In this document: piece by piece, positions 1-5,681 of the stretch | How the letters are laid out: each line of letters begins with the position of its first letter | How positions within the stretch are numbered: the first letter of the stretch is position 1 | From: Gammaproteobacteria bacterium | GTDB lineage: Bacteria; Pseudomonadota; Gammaproteobacteria; GRL18 | NCBI GenBank assembly: GCA_024511395.1 | Contig: JANELJ010000030.1 | Location: 1-8,468, forward strand | Length of the DNA: 8,468 bases | Direction of reading: 5' to 3' | The notes under the pieces: generated by a model | What the model saw: only the letters and a program-made list of their open reading frames with translations | What the model was told of the DNA's origin: nothing | Databases searched by the model: none | Program-made: the position numbers and the translations under genes

Positions 1-1
1 C

Positions 2-61
2 AGAGAAGAAATTATCCGTCAGGATTGTCTGTGTTATATGATGGAGAGGATAGACTTATAA
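2..61 (+). CDS. C-terminal tail of an upstream gene (partial)
   Basis: One plus-strand frame is open from the left edge and stops at TAA 59-61. It encodes about 19 residues ending CYMMERIDL. The stop lies directly before the strong hairpin terminator at 61-93, which is where the end of a gene convergent with prk would be expected. The tail is too short to identify the protein. Another frame stays open further but runs through the terminator and across prk antisense, so it is less likely. This is an inference from position and stop placement only. Confidence 0.4.
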   Translation, partial: REEIIRQDCLCYMMERIDL

Positions 62-93
62 AAGAAAAGCCGCAAAAAGCGGCTTTTCTTTTA
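61..93. terminator. Bidirectional intrinsic terminator
   Basis: A perfect hairpin has arms GCCGC (70-74) and GCGGC (80-84) and an A5 loop. It is flanked by AAAAGAAAA on the left and TTTTCTTTT on the right, which extend the stem and give a T-rich tract on either strand. It sits between the putative plus-strand gene tail and the 3' end of the minus-strand prk gene, so it can end transcription from both sides. Confidence 0.88.
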
Positions 94-131
94 ACTATTA
101 CAAAAGCACAAAAGCGACTTAGCCGTTATTT

Positions 132-992
132 TCAGGTTTTCGCTTTTTCCATTAGTTCATGGATGCGGGGTGCCAGGATCAGTTCCATGGCAAAGCCCAT
201 TTTGCTGCCGGGAACAACCATGTTGTTACGTCGGGACATGAATGAATCGGGGATCATGTTCAGCAGGTATGGGAAGTCCACATTTTTTGGATCTTTAAAG
301 CGGATAACAATAAAACTTTCATCCGGTGTTGGGATATCACGGGCAATAAAAGGATTAGAAGTATCGACCGTAGGTACACGCTGGAAGTTAATATCTGTGC
401 GTGAAAACTGAGGCGTAATATAGTGTACGTAGTCAGGCATACGGCGTAAAATGGTATCTACAATGGCTTCTGCAGAATAACCGCGCTGGGCATTATCACG
501 ATGGATTTTCTGAATCCATTCCAGGTTGACAATAGGCACCACACCCACCAGCAGATCAACGTATTTGGCCACATCGACATCACCGTCTCTGGCTCCACCG
601 TGCAGACCTTCATAGAATAACAGGTCAGTGCCTGAAGGAATATTTTCCCATTCAGTAAACTGGCCGGGCTTTAAAGGAGCATATGGTTCGGCTTCTTCTT
701 CGCTGTGCAGGTAGTAACGGCGTTTACACATACCGGTTTCGCCGTATTCCTTGAAAGTTTCTGCCAGAATATCAAAGTAGTTGGCTTCAGGGCCGAAATG
801 ACTGAAGTCATCCCCTTTTTCTTCGACAGCCACTTTCATGGCTTCACGATCATAACGGTGATAGCTATCACCTTCAATCACGGCTGGATTGATATTTTCA
901 CGGAAGAAAATATGTTCAAACGCATTTTTTACAGTAGTAGTACCGGCACCGGAAGAACCTGTTACGGCAACGACGGGATGTTTAGTAGACAT
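132..992 (-). CDS. prk: Phosphoribulokinase
   Basis: This enzyme phosphorylates ribulose 5-phosphate with ATP to ribulose 1,5-bisphosphate, the CO2 acceptor of the Calvin-Benson-Bassham cycle, in the cytoplasm. The protein has 286 residues, full length for the proteobacterial octameric class (about 290). It shows the P-loop GSSGAGTTT (12-20), the IEGDSYHRYDR segment (39-49) with the family's catalytic aspartate D42 and the ribulose-phosphate-binding H45 and R49, the acidic Walker-B-like EGLHGG (128-133), and the basic QKIHRD segment (161-166). The start is ATG at 992, preceded on the minus strand by AAGGA seven bases upstream. It stands alone: the RuBisCO genes are not in the window and purD lies 125 bp upstream on the same strand behind its own terminator. 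Identification is secure from motifs and length. It implies an autotrophic or CO2-fixing host. Confidence 0.97.
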   Translation of the reverse strand: MSTKHPVVAVTGSSGAGTTTVKNAFEHIFFRENINPAVIEGDSYHRYDREAMKVAVEEKGDDFSHFGPEANYFDILAETFKEYGETGMCKRRYYLHSEEEAEPYAPLKPGQFTEWENIPSGTDLLFYEGLHGGARDGDVDVAKYVDLLVGVVPIVNLEWIQKIHRDNAQRGYSAEAIVDTILRRMPDYVHYITPQFSRTDINFQRVPTVDTSNPFIARDIPTPDESFIVIRFKDPKNVDFPYLLNMIPDSFMSRRNNMVVPGSKMGFAMELILAPRIHELMEKAKT

Positions 993-1040
993 AATATGTT
1001 CCTTATTGTATTTGCCTAGAAGCTAATAGCACAGGCGACT

Positions 1041-1065
1041 TGAATATTAGATTAGGTGAATATTA
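1041..1065 (-). promoter_or_regulatory. Direct repeat upstream of prk, possible regulator site
   Basis: The 9-mer TGAATATTA occurs at 1041-1049 and 1057-1065, with start points 16 bp apart, about 50-75 bp upstream of the prk start. The second copy overlaps an inverted TAGGT/ACCTA pair (1054-1058 and 1066-1070 region). The 125-bp gap contains no gene. Such phased repeats often bind a transcription factor, and LysR-type CbbR controls prk in many bacteria, but no clear CbbR consensus was confirmed here. The call rests on position and repetition only. Confidence 0.25.
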
Positions 1066-1083
1066 ACCTATTTCGGAAAAAGT

Positions 1084-1119
1084 TACAAAAAAAGAAGCGT
1101 TGAGCGGAAGAGCAGCGCT
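1084..1119 (-). terminator. Probable intrinsic terminator of purD
   Basis: On the minus strand, immediately after the purD coding region, AGCGCTG (1119-1113) can pair with CAACGCT (1102-1096) with one mismatch around a 10-base loop. This is followed by TCTTTTTTT. The hairpin overlaps the last base pairs of the purD stop region. It separates purD from the downstream prk gene, suggesting the two are not one operon. Confidence 0.6.
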
Positions 1120-2398
1120 ACTCTCGGGCAATGGCCTGATAGCCAATATCGGTACGATAAAAGGCATCTTTCCAGTAAATTTTTTTCACTTGTTCGTAAA
1201 CCTGTTTCTGGGCTTCAGTTACGGTATCCGCCAGGCTGACTACACATAAGACACGGCCGCCATTGGTGACTACCTGGCCGTCTTTCTCAGCGGTACCGGC
1301 ATGAAAAACCTTGTTATCGGCATCATCTACTTGATCCAGTCCCTCTATGGGCAGGCCTTTTTCATAGTCATCGGGGTAGCCGCCGGCCGCCATTACCACA
1401 CCGATGGCAGCGCTGGGATCCCATTGGGCGGTTATAGTATCCAGTTTTTTATCAATAGCGGCCTGGCATAGTTCGACCAGGTCTGACTGCAGACGCATCA
1501 TAATTGGCTGAGTTTCCGGATCGCCGAAACGGCAGTTGTATTCCAGTACCTTCATTTCACCTGCCGGGGTAATCATCAGCCCGGCGTATAAAAAACCGGT
1601 GTAATCATGGCCTTCAGCCGCCATGCCTTCAATGGTAGGAATAATTACCGTCTGCATCACTTTTTCTGTAATTTCATCGGTCACCACCGGAGCAGGGGAA
1701 TAAGCCCCCATACCGCCGGTATTCGGGCCTTTGTCGCCATTGTCACGGGCTTTATGATCCTGGGAAGTGGCCAGCGGCAGGACATTTTTACCATCAGCCA
1801 TAACAATAAAGCTGGCTTCTTCACCAGTGAGAAATTCTTCAATAACTACCCGGTGACCGGCATCCCCAAAACGATTGCCCGCCAGCATGTCTTCCACTGC
1901 AGCAATGGCTTCTGCTTCACTCTGAGCCACAATAACACCCTTACCGGCAGCCAGACCGTCGGCCTTAACAACAATAGGTGCACCCTGCTCTTTAATATAG
2001 GCAACAGCCGGTTCAATTTCAGTAAAATTCTGATAAGCCGCTGTCGGGATATTATGCCGGGCCAGAAAGTCCTTGGTAAATGCCTTGGAGCCTTCCAGTT
2101 GTGCCGCCCCCTGAGTGGGACCAAAGATATCCAGCCCCTGTTCATTAAAGGCATCCACTACTCCAGCCACCAGTGGAGCCTCAGGCCCGACAATGGTCAT
2201 GGCAATGTCATTCTGCTTAACAAAATCAATCAGACCAGGAATATTCGTAACCCCAATATCAATATTAGTCAGTTTAGGTTCACGACCAGTACCGGCATTA
2301 CCCGGCGCCATAAAAACCTCATCCACTAGGGATGACTGCGCCGCTTTCCAGGCCAGCGCATGCTCCCGACCGCCATTACCAATTATCAGAATTTTCAT
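1118..2398 (-). CDS. purD: Phosphoribosylamine--glycine ligase (GAR synthetase)
   Basis: This ATP-grasp enzyme joins 5-phosphoribosylamine and glycine with ATP to give glycinamide ribonucleotide, the second step of purine synthesis, in the cytoplasm. The chosen start (ATG at 2398) gives 426 residues, the usual length, and begins with the conserved N-terminal motif MKILIIGNGGREHAL. An in-frame ATG 15 codons further upstream would add residues absent from the family, so it was rejected. Visible landmarks are GPEAPLVAG (71-79), the ATP-grasp lysine region VVKADGLAAGKGV (143-155), the PNTGGMGAYSP signature (225-235), the metal-binding end of the ATP-grasp domain EYNCRFGDPETQ (286-297), and the C-terminal domain after about residue 330. 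purH, which often precedes purD, is not present upstream; the upstream gene is a truncated remnant with its own terminator. No defects were seen. Confidence 0.97.
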   Translation of the reverse strand: MKILIIGNGGREHALAWKAAQSSLVDEVFMAPGNAGTGREPKLTNIDIGVTNIPGLIDFVKQNDIAMTIVGPEAPLVAGVVDAFNEQGLDIFGPTQGAAQLEGSKAFTKDFLARHNIPTAAYQNFTEIEPAVAYIKEQGAPIVVKADGLAAGKGVIVAQSEAEAIAAVEDMLAGNRFGDAGHRVVIEEFLTGEEASFIVMADGKNVLPLATSQDHKARDNGDKGPNTGGMGAYSPAPVVTDEITEKVMQTVIIPTIEGMAAEGHDYTGFLYAGLMITPAGEMKVLEYNCRFGDPETQPIMMRLQSDLVELCQAAIDKKLDTITAQWDPSAAIGVVMAAGGYPDDYEKGLPIEGLDQVDDADNKVFHAGTAEKDGQVVTNGGRVLCVVSLADTVTEAQKQVYEQVKKIYWKDAFYRTDIGYQAIARE

Positions 2399-2433
2399 TT
2401 TTAAACCTGCTTGTGGGGGAAATAAATGGGGGT

Positions 2434-2442
2434 ATTTTAGCA
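2434..2442 (-). promoter_or_regulatory. Possible extended -10 promoter of purD
   Basis: On the minus strand the sequence reads TGCTAAAAT (2442-2434), an extended -10 element about 35 bases upstream of the purD ATG. It follows directly after the terminator of the upstream remnant, so purD needs its own promoter. No convincing -35 hexamer is seen, as expected for extended -10 promoters. A weak ribosome site (CAGG) lies about nine bases before the start. Confidence 0.4.
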
Positions 2443-2465
2443 TAAAAAAGAGCAGCGCTGCTCTT
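2443..2465 (-). terminator. Perfect palindrome with T tract: terminator of the upstream remnant
   Basis: AAGAGCAGC joined to GCTGCTCTT (2448-2465) is a perfect 18-bp palindrome. Read on the minus strand it is followed by a T6 run, and it begins two bases after the stop codon of the remnant at 2466-2585. This is a classic intrinsic terminator for a minus-strand gene upstream of purD. The 12-mer AAGAGCAGCGCT is repeated exactly at 1108-1119, at the other end of purD. Confidence 0.75.
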
Positions 2466-2585
2466 CTATGTTACCACTTCCTCATACTCCATCTCCCCAG
2501 ACTGCTTAAGTTTCTGGCGGGTGTTGTATATCAGTTCTTTAACGTCGGATACTTCGAACGTCCGGCCTCGGCCTCCGGAGGGCTC
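2466..2585 (-). pseudogene. 3' remnant of an unidentified minus-strand gene
   Basis: A minus-strand frame ends at TAG 2468-2466 and stays open for about 39 codons, up to an in-frame TAA just beyond the left border of the A+T-rich island. It reads as a plausible protein C-terminus with TFEVSDVKELIYNTRQ followed by a helical, charged end EMEYEEVVT. No suitable start codon is present at its upstream end. It keeps a good terminator. Local G+C is above 50% while the DNA beyond 2590 is much more A+T-rich, so the 5' part of the gene seems to have been replaced when the island arrived. The protein family is not recognised. Confidence 0.5.
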
Positions 2586-3265
2586 TTTTTATAACTGGGA
2601 TTATTTGGTGTAAATCGTTGTAAAACAATGATATAGGTGGTTTTCACCTGGTTTTTATGTATACATTAATGCTATTAAAATCTATTTAAAACAATTTGTG
2701 TGGGCACAAAAGTTCGTTTCTAAATTTAGTGTTTTTGACGCCTGCTCTTGGTTTTTTATGAGCAAGCAATATAAGTAAACTCTAAAATACTTGTGTGTCG
2801 ATAAAATTAATGGAGTTAATCTGAATCTGGAAAGACAATTTATATATTAGTAAATTATGATATTCTGGGGTGTTTTCCAGTGGATACCATCTTGTCTTCT
2901 CTAACTATGCCTGCTGCTTCTGATGAGTTTATTTCCAAATCAACCCCCTTCATATCAAGAAGTGGTTTTTGAGTTAACAGGTTTATTAGTATCTAATGAT
3001 ATTGTTTGGACGATATTCAAATATCAATTGGACGGTGTTTGAATAACGTACCGTTATTTTTCTATTATTTCAAAGAAGGTGTGTTATGTTCCCTCGGTAT
3101 CCTGGGTCGATCAGTTTTATTGGTTAAGACTGGAATTTCTTAATCGGCCATTGACAAAAATTAACCATTTTGGATGAACAGCGGTCGTTATACCTGAAAG
3201 TTTTCAACCTTGAATTACTTATTTCTGACTTTGTTATTATTAACTAATACACTATTTTTTAATAG
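2586..3265. other. Gene-free A+T-rich stretch with several small hairpins
   Basis: No convincing gene is seen on either strand in this stretch of about 680 bp. Short open frames occur (for example around 2820-2970 on plus and 2860-2990 on minus) but lack a good start, ribosome site or recognisable motif; some may be decayed coding sequence. Structure that can be seen includes ATCGTTGT/ACAATGAT (2614-2632, one G-T pair), AGGTG/CACCT followed by GGTTTTT (2635-2656), TGCTC/GAGCA (2743-2764), the palindrome GATATT-CA-AATATC (3012-3025), and AATAACG-TAC-CGTTATT followed by TTTCT (3042-3058, terminator-like on plus). The promoter of the downstream antitoxin should lie near 3210-3250 (for example TTGAAT at 3210 with TATTAT at 3235, or TAATAC at 3245), but none is compelling. 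Confidence 0.5.
3042..3064 (+). terminator. Terminator-like hairpin in the gene-free stretch
   Basis: The arms AATAACG (3042-3048) and CGTTATT (3052-3058) are perfect complements around a 3-base loop and run into TTTCT. The stem has few G-C pairs, so it is weaker than the terminators near prk and purD. No intact gene precedes it on the plus strand, so it may be a relic of a lost gene or a protein-binding palindrome. Confidence 0.3.
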
Positions 3266-3295
3266 ATGTACAAAATTATGTACTGTAGAATGTAC
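3266..3295 (+). promoter_or_regulatory. Operator with three ATGTAC repeats at 12-bp spacing
   Basis: ATGTAC occurs at 3266, 3278 and 3290, exactly 12 bp apart, ending about 20 bp before the antitoxin start. GTAC is its own complement, so each neighbouring pair also forms a palindrome with an 8-bp spacer. This placement, between the likely promoter and the ribosome site of a yafNO-like operon, is what is expected for the binding site of an autoregulating antitoxin. Binding itself is inferred. Confidence 0.5.
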
Positions 3296-3315
3296 GTTAA
3301 ACGATGGAGGAATAT

Positions 3316-3615
3316 ATGGCTACTCATAGAATATTAGCTGAAGAGTTTGTTTCAGTCTCAGAAATGCGTAAGCATCCGGCCGATTATTTTACAGACCGCC
3401 CCATTGCTGTAATGAATAAAAATCAAACAGCTGGTTACATGGTAGGAAAAGAATTATTCGAGTCTATGGTTGATCTCATTAAGCAATTGCAGCCACAGGA
3501 AGAATTTACTGCCAAATTTCAGCCATTTCTCACCCAGCTAAAAGCCGCAACTAAAGGTTCTTATGAATTTTTTGCAAATGCAAAAGAAGAGGAGCCTGAG
3601 GATTTTATTGAGTGA
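3316..3615 (+). CDS. yafN: YafN-like (Phd/YefM superfamily) antitoxin
   Basis: This is a predicted 99-residue antitoxin that would neutralise a YafO-type mRNA interferase and repress its own operon. The N-terminus THRILAEEFVSVSEMRKHPADYF (3-25) and the segment PIAVMNKNQTAGYMV (29-43) closely follow E. coli YafN (97 residues) as I remember it; this is the DNA-binding and dimerising half. The C-terminal half (about 55-99) is acidic, ending EEEPEDFIE, and should contact the toxin. ATG 3316 is chosen over ATG 3304 because GGAGG (3306-3310) is placed correctly for 3316 and overlaps the earlier ATG, and because the family begins near here. The stop overlaps the toxin start as GTGA (3612-3615). The gene appears intact although its partner is broken, so it may act as an orphan antitoxin. 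Confidence 0.88.
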   Translation: MATHRILAEEFVSVSEMRKHPADYFTDRPIAVMNKNQTAGYMVGKELFESMVDLIKQLQPQEEFTAKFQPFLTQLKAATKGSYEFFANAKEEEPEDFIE

Positions 3616-3928
3616 AAATCAGGGTATTTCACCATAAGTCGTTAGAATTACTCTTTTCAGACCTGGAACTTGATTTGGTGGCTTTGAAGGATGATTTTAA
3701 GAAATATAAAGAATCCGGAAAACTTCCTGGTAACTTTGGGCGTGACGTCCTGTATAATCATCCCAATACCTTACCCATAGTGCTGCAAGAAAAAATCTCA
3801 CATATTCATCTGGAAGATCCAGATAAACCATGGCATTACTATCTCCAGATGCACACAATCAGGCACTAAACCGTACCATTATGTTTAATCCTGGAAAAAT
3901 GGCTGAACAACCTAGAAGCCGGTATTAA
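3612..3928 (+). pseudogene. yafO: YafO-like mRNA interferase toxin, broken by internal deletion and frameshift
   Basis: YafO toxins cleave mRNA on the ribosome and are about 132 residues long. Here the GTG start (3612) opens a frame of only 85 codons. Its first about 74 residues match YafO well: DLVALKDDFKKYKESGKLPG (21-40), FGRDVLYNHPNTLPIVLQ, then KISHIHLEDPDKPW. The frame then ends out of register at TAA 3867. In a different frame, 3830-3928, the C-terminus of the same family is found: LLSPDAHNQALNRTIMF followed by GKMAEQPRSRY, corresponding to the YafO end with PHKLARDN and IGKMAEAF. Roughly 30 residues between these parts are missing. A deletion whose length is not a multiple of three, joined near 3828-3840, explains both the loss and the frame change. 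The missing part is the centre of the RelE-like fold, so activity is unlikely. Confidence 0.82.
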
Positions 3929-4097
3929 AACCCGGCATAGTTCTCAATAACTGCTCCTAACGGTGTGTTCCGTGTCATCCTGAGTGCCTGTCGTCACTCA
4001 GGACAGAAATGCGATGATAAAACCAGGGCTTTATCATGGTTTGCCAGACTGGGGGCTGGCATTCTGCCAACATCCATCATCGACATTTTTAGACTTG
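3929..4097. other. Structured intergenic segment with consecutive hairpins
   Basis: This segment is richer in G+C than its surroundings and folds repeatedly. Perfect inverted repeats are TCCTGAGTG/CACTCAGGA (3978-4003), ATGATAAA/TTTATCAT (4014-4037) and TGCCAG/CTGGCA (4042-4061); each encloses an 8-base loop. GCCGG/CCGGC (3918-3936) precedes them. A longer-range pair CGATGAT (4012-4018) with ATCATCG (4076-4082) competes with the second hairpin and is followed by TTTTT (4086-4090), which could make a terminator-like alternative. A reading frame continuous with the peptidase gene runs through here but lacks family similarity. It may be the end of the upstream transcript, a structured RNA or a palindromic relic. 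Confidence 0.45.
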
Positions 4098-4137
4098 TGG
4101 TTTACAATATGCTAATTAATATTAAATTTGTAAACCA
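4098..4137 (+). promoter_or_regulatory. Long inverted-repeat operator before the HTH-peptidase gene
   Basis: TGGTTTACAA (4098-4107) and TTGTAAACCA (4128-4137) are perfect 10-bp complements separated by 20 bp of A+T-rich DNA, so the arm centres are 30 bp (about three helical turns) apart. The site lies just before the ribosome site of a gene with an N-terminal helix-turn-helix domain and should cover its promoter, which fits autoregulation by that protein. TTTACA inside the left arm could be a -35 element and TATTAA (4120-4125) a poor -10; the promoter itself is uncertain. Confidence 0.6.
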
Positions 4138-4153
4138 AGAGGGAGTGTCGGCT

Positions 4154-5221
4154 ATGATAGGTGCAAGGCTTCATCGTGCTAGAAAAGCCGCTGGATTAAG
4201 CTTACGGGATCTCGGAGAAAATATTGGTGTCAGTCATACTGCGGTAAGCAAATATGAAAAAGATCTGCTGATGCCATCTTCAGGGCAGCTGATTAAATTG
4301 TCCAAAGCTTTGGGTGTAAGGGCCGAATATTTGCTGCGCCCTATATCCGTTGAAATTGAAGGAATTGAATATAGAAAACGATCAAATACTCCAAAGTTAA
4401 TTCTCAATAAAATTACTGCTGATGTTTATGAACAAGCAGAAAGATGGGAAGAACTTTTACAGCTCTATCCTCAGAAACCCGTTCCTGATTTTAAATTACC
4501 AGAGTCATTACCCCAGAGTGTAAATTCTGATGAAGAGATTGAAGCAATATCAGAACTAATGCGTCATGAATGGGACTTGGGTTTAAACCCAGTGTCAGAT
4601 TTAATTGATACCCTGGAATCCAGAGGTATTCTGGTCATTGTAAGTTCGGTTGATTCAAATAATAAATTTGATGGCCTGGCAGGAAAACTTGGTAATAAAC
4701 CCGTTATTGTGGTTTCAGAAAATTGGCCTGGTGATCGTCAAAAATTTACTTTAGCTCATGAATTAGGTCATTTAGTCCTTGCTGGCCGACTCCCAGAGAA
4801 TATGGATGAAGAAAGAGCCTGTAATTTATTTGCAGGTGCATTCTTATTACCTCGCTCTGCAGTTTTTGAAGCTTTTGGTGAACATCGACATGCTTTGGAT
4901 TTAAATGAGCTGCATATGCTTAAAGAAGAATATGGACTGAGTATGGCTGGAATTATCTATCGAGCATTCCAGTGTGGGATTATTAGTGAGGGCATGAGAC
5001 AAAGACTTTTCAGGCTGTTTACTCAACGTGGGTGGAGAAAAGTTGAACCAGGGAAAGCTTATCCTGCAGAAAAAACCTGGCTTTTTTCAAGGCTGGTATA
5101 TCGTGCATTAGCTGAAGATTATTTTGGTGAATCAAAAGCAGCTGAATTACTAGGCTTATCACTGAGAAACTTCCGTAAGGAAAGTAAATTGGAGTCAGTG
5201 AGTGCAGATACTTATCAGTGA
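4154..5221 (+). CDS. XRE-type HTH / ImmA-IrrE metallopeptidase, antitoxin-like
   Basis: The product has 355 residues. Residues 2-62 form a Cro/C1-type helix-turn-helix (RLHRARKAAGLSLRDLGENIGVS, then HTAVSKYE). Residues about 150-275 are an ImmA/IrrE (COG2856) zinc peptidase domain: HELGH at 202-206 gives the two histidine ligands and catalytic glutamate, and DEERACNLFAGAFLLP (218-233) supplies the downstream acidic ligand. Residues about 306-343 (KAAELLGLSLRNFRKE) look like a second helix-turn-helix. Known members cut repressors or act as antitoxin-like regulators. ATG 4154 follows GAGGGAG by about ten bases and starts the HTH domain cleanly; upstream in-frame starts would add unrelated residues and cross the inverted-repeat operator. 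The 3' end overlaps the PIN gene by 20 bp, indicating an operon. The function as antitoxin is inferred from this pairing. Confidence 0.9.
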   Translation: MIGARLHRARKAAGLSLRDLGENIGVSHTAVSKYEKDLLMPSSGQLIKLSKALGVRAEYLLRPISVEIEGIEYRKRSNTPKLILNKITADVYEQAERWEELLQLYPQKPVPDFKLPESLPQSVNSDEEIEAISELMRHEWDLGLNPVSDLIDTLESRGILVIVSSVDSNNKFDGLAGKLGNKPVIVVSENWPGDRQKFTLAHELGHLVLAGRLPENMDEERACNLFAGAFLLPRSAVFEAFGEHRHALDLNELHMLKEEYGLSMAGIIYRAFQCGIISEGMRQRLFRLFTQRGWRKVEPGKAYPAEKTWLFSRLVYRALAEDYFGESKAAELLGLSLRNFRKESKLESVSADTYQ

Positions 5222-5681
5222 TGCCAATGTCATCATAGATATGGAAGATAGTGGTTTAACAGAGTTAATGTTTAATCTACCTTATCAATTTGCAGTCCCA
5301 GATATCTTATTTCATGATGAGCTGGAAGATGAGCATCCCAACTTACTTGAGCTTGGTTTAGTTGAGTTGGAACTTTCTTCAGAAACTGTAGAAAAATCAA
5401 TTGAACTTGATCTTTGTTATAGAAAACCGAGTCGCTATGATTGCCTGGCATTAGCTGCTGCTTTGCAGGAAGAATGTCCACTGGTAACATGTGATAAAGC
5501 ACTAAGAAAAGCGGCACAACAAGAAAATGTCGAAATTAGAGGCACAATCTGGTTAGTTGATGAATTAGTTAAGCATGAGCTTATCAACAAAGAGCAAGCT
5601 ATTAAAGCATTTAAAGATATGAAAGAGGCTGGAAGTCGCTTGCCGTGGAATGAAGTTGAAAATTTTTTAAATCGAATCTGA
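5202..5681 (+). CDS. PIN-domain protein, probable toxin RNase
   Basis: The product has 159 residues. PIN-domain proteins are Mg2+-dependent RNases and the toxins of VapBC systems. The N-terminus ILISDANVIID carries the first active-site aspartate (D7), E40 or E42 in HDELEDE is the likely second acidic residue, D80 lies in SRYDCLALAAALQ, and D98 lies in LVTCDKAL, giving the expected acidic quartet order. About 40 extra residues (120-159) follow the core, as in DUF3368-like relatives. The start is GTG 5202, with GGAG at 5191-5194, inside the end of the peptidase gene; this 20-bp overlap implies translational coupling. In context it is the toxin-like half of an HTH-ImmA/PIN pair. The reading frame is intact. 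The cellular RNA target cannot be told from sequence. Confidence 0.85.
   Translation: MQILISDANVIIDMEDSGLTELMFNLPYQFAVPDILFHDELEDEHPNLLELGLVELELSSETVEKSIELDLCYRKPSRYDCLALAAALQEECPLVTCDKALRKAAQQENVEIRGTIWLVDELVKHELINKEQAIKAFKDMKEAGSRLPWNEVENFLNRI

Noticed and set aside
25..411. Open plus-strand frame across the terminator and the prk 3' end
   Set aside because: It reads through a strong terminator and is antisense to a secure prk; no family resemblance.
705..1019. Plus-strand frame opposite the prk 5' half
   Set aside because: Antisense shadow of prk with low-complexity, phenylalanine-rich translation.
1607..2594. Several long plus- and minus-strand frames within and beside purD
   Set aside because: They are alternate frames of a complete, well-conserved purD; none shows a motif or ribosome site.
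2820..2990. Short frames on both strands in the gene-free stretch (plus 2880-2970; minus about 2860-2990)
   Set aside because: About 30-45 codons, no ribosome site, no recognised motif; possibly decayed coding sequence but not supportable as a gene.
3304..3315. Earlier ATG for the antitoxin
   Set aside because: It overlaps the GGAGG ribosome site that is correctly spaced for ATG 3316, and the YafN family begins at the later start.
3955..4090. Integron attC site or retron-like RNA
   Set aside because: A near R''-type TCCTAAC is present but no matching GTTRRRY end, no integrase, and no reverse transcriptase; hairpins alone are not enough.
3965..4153. N-terminal extension of the HTH-peptidase gene
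   Set aside because: It would translate the hairpin region and the operator; the added residues do not resemble the family, and ATG 4154 has a good ribosome site.
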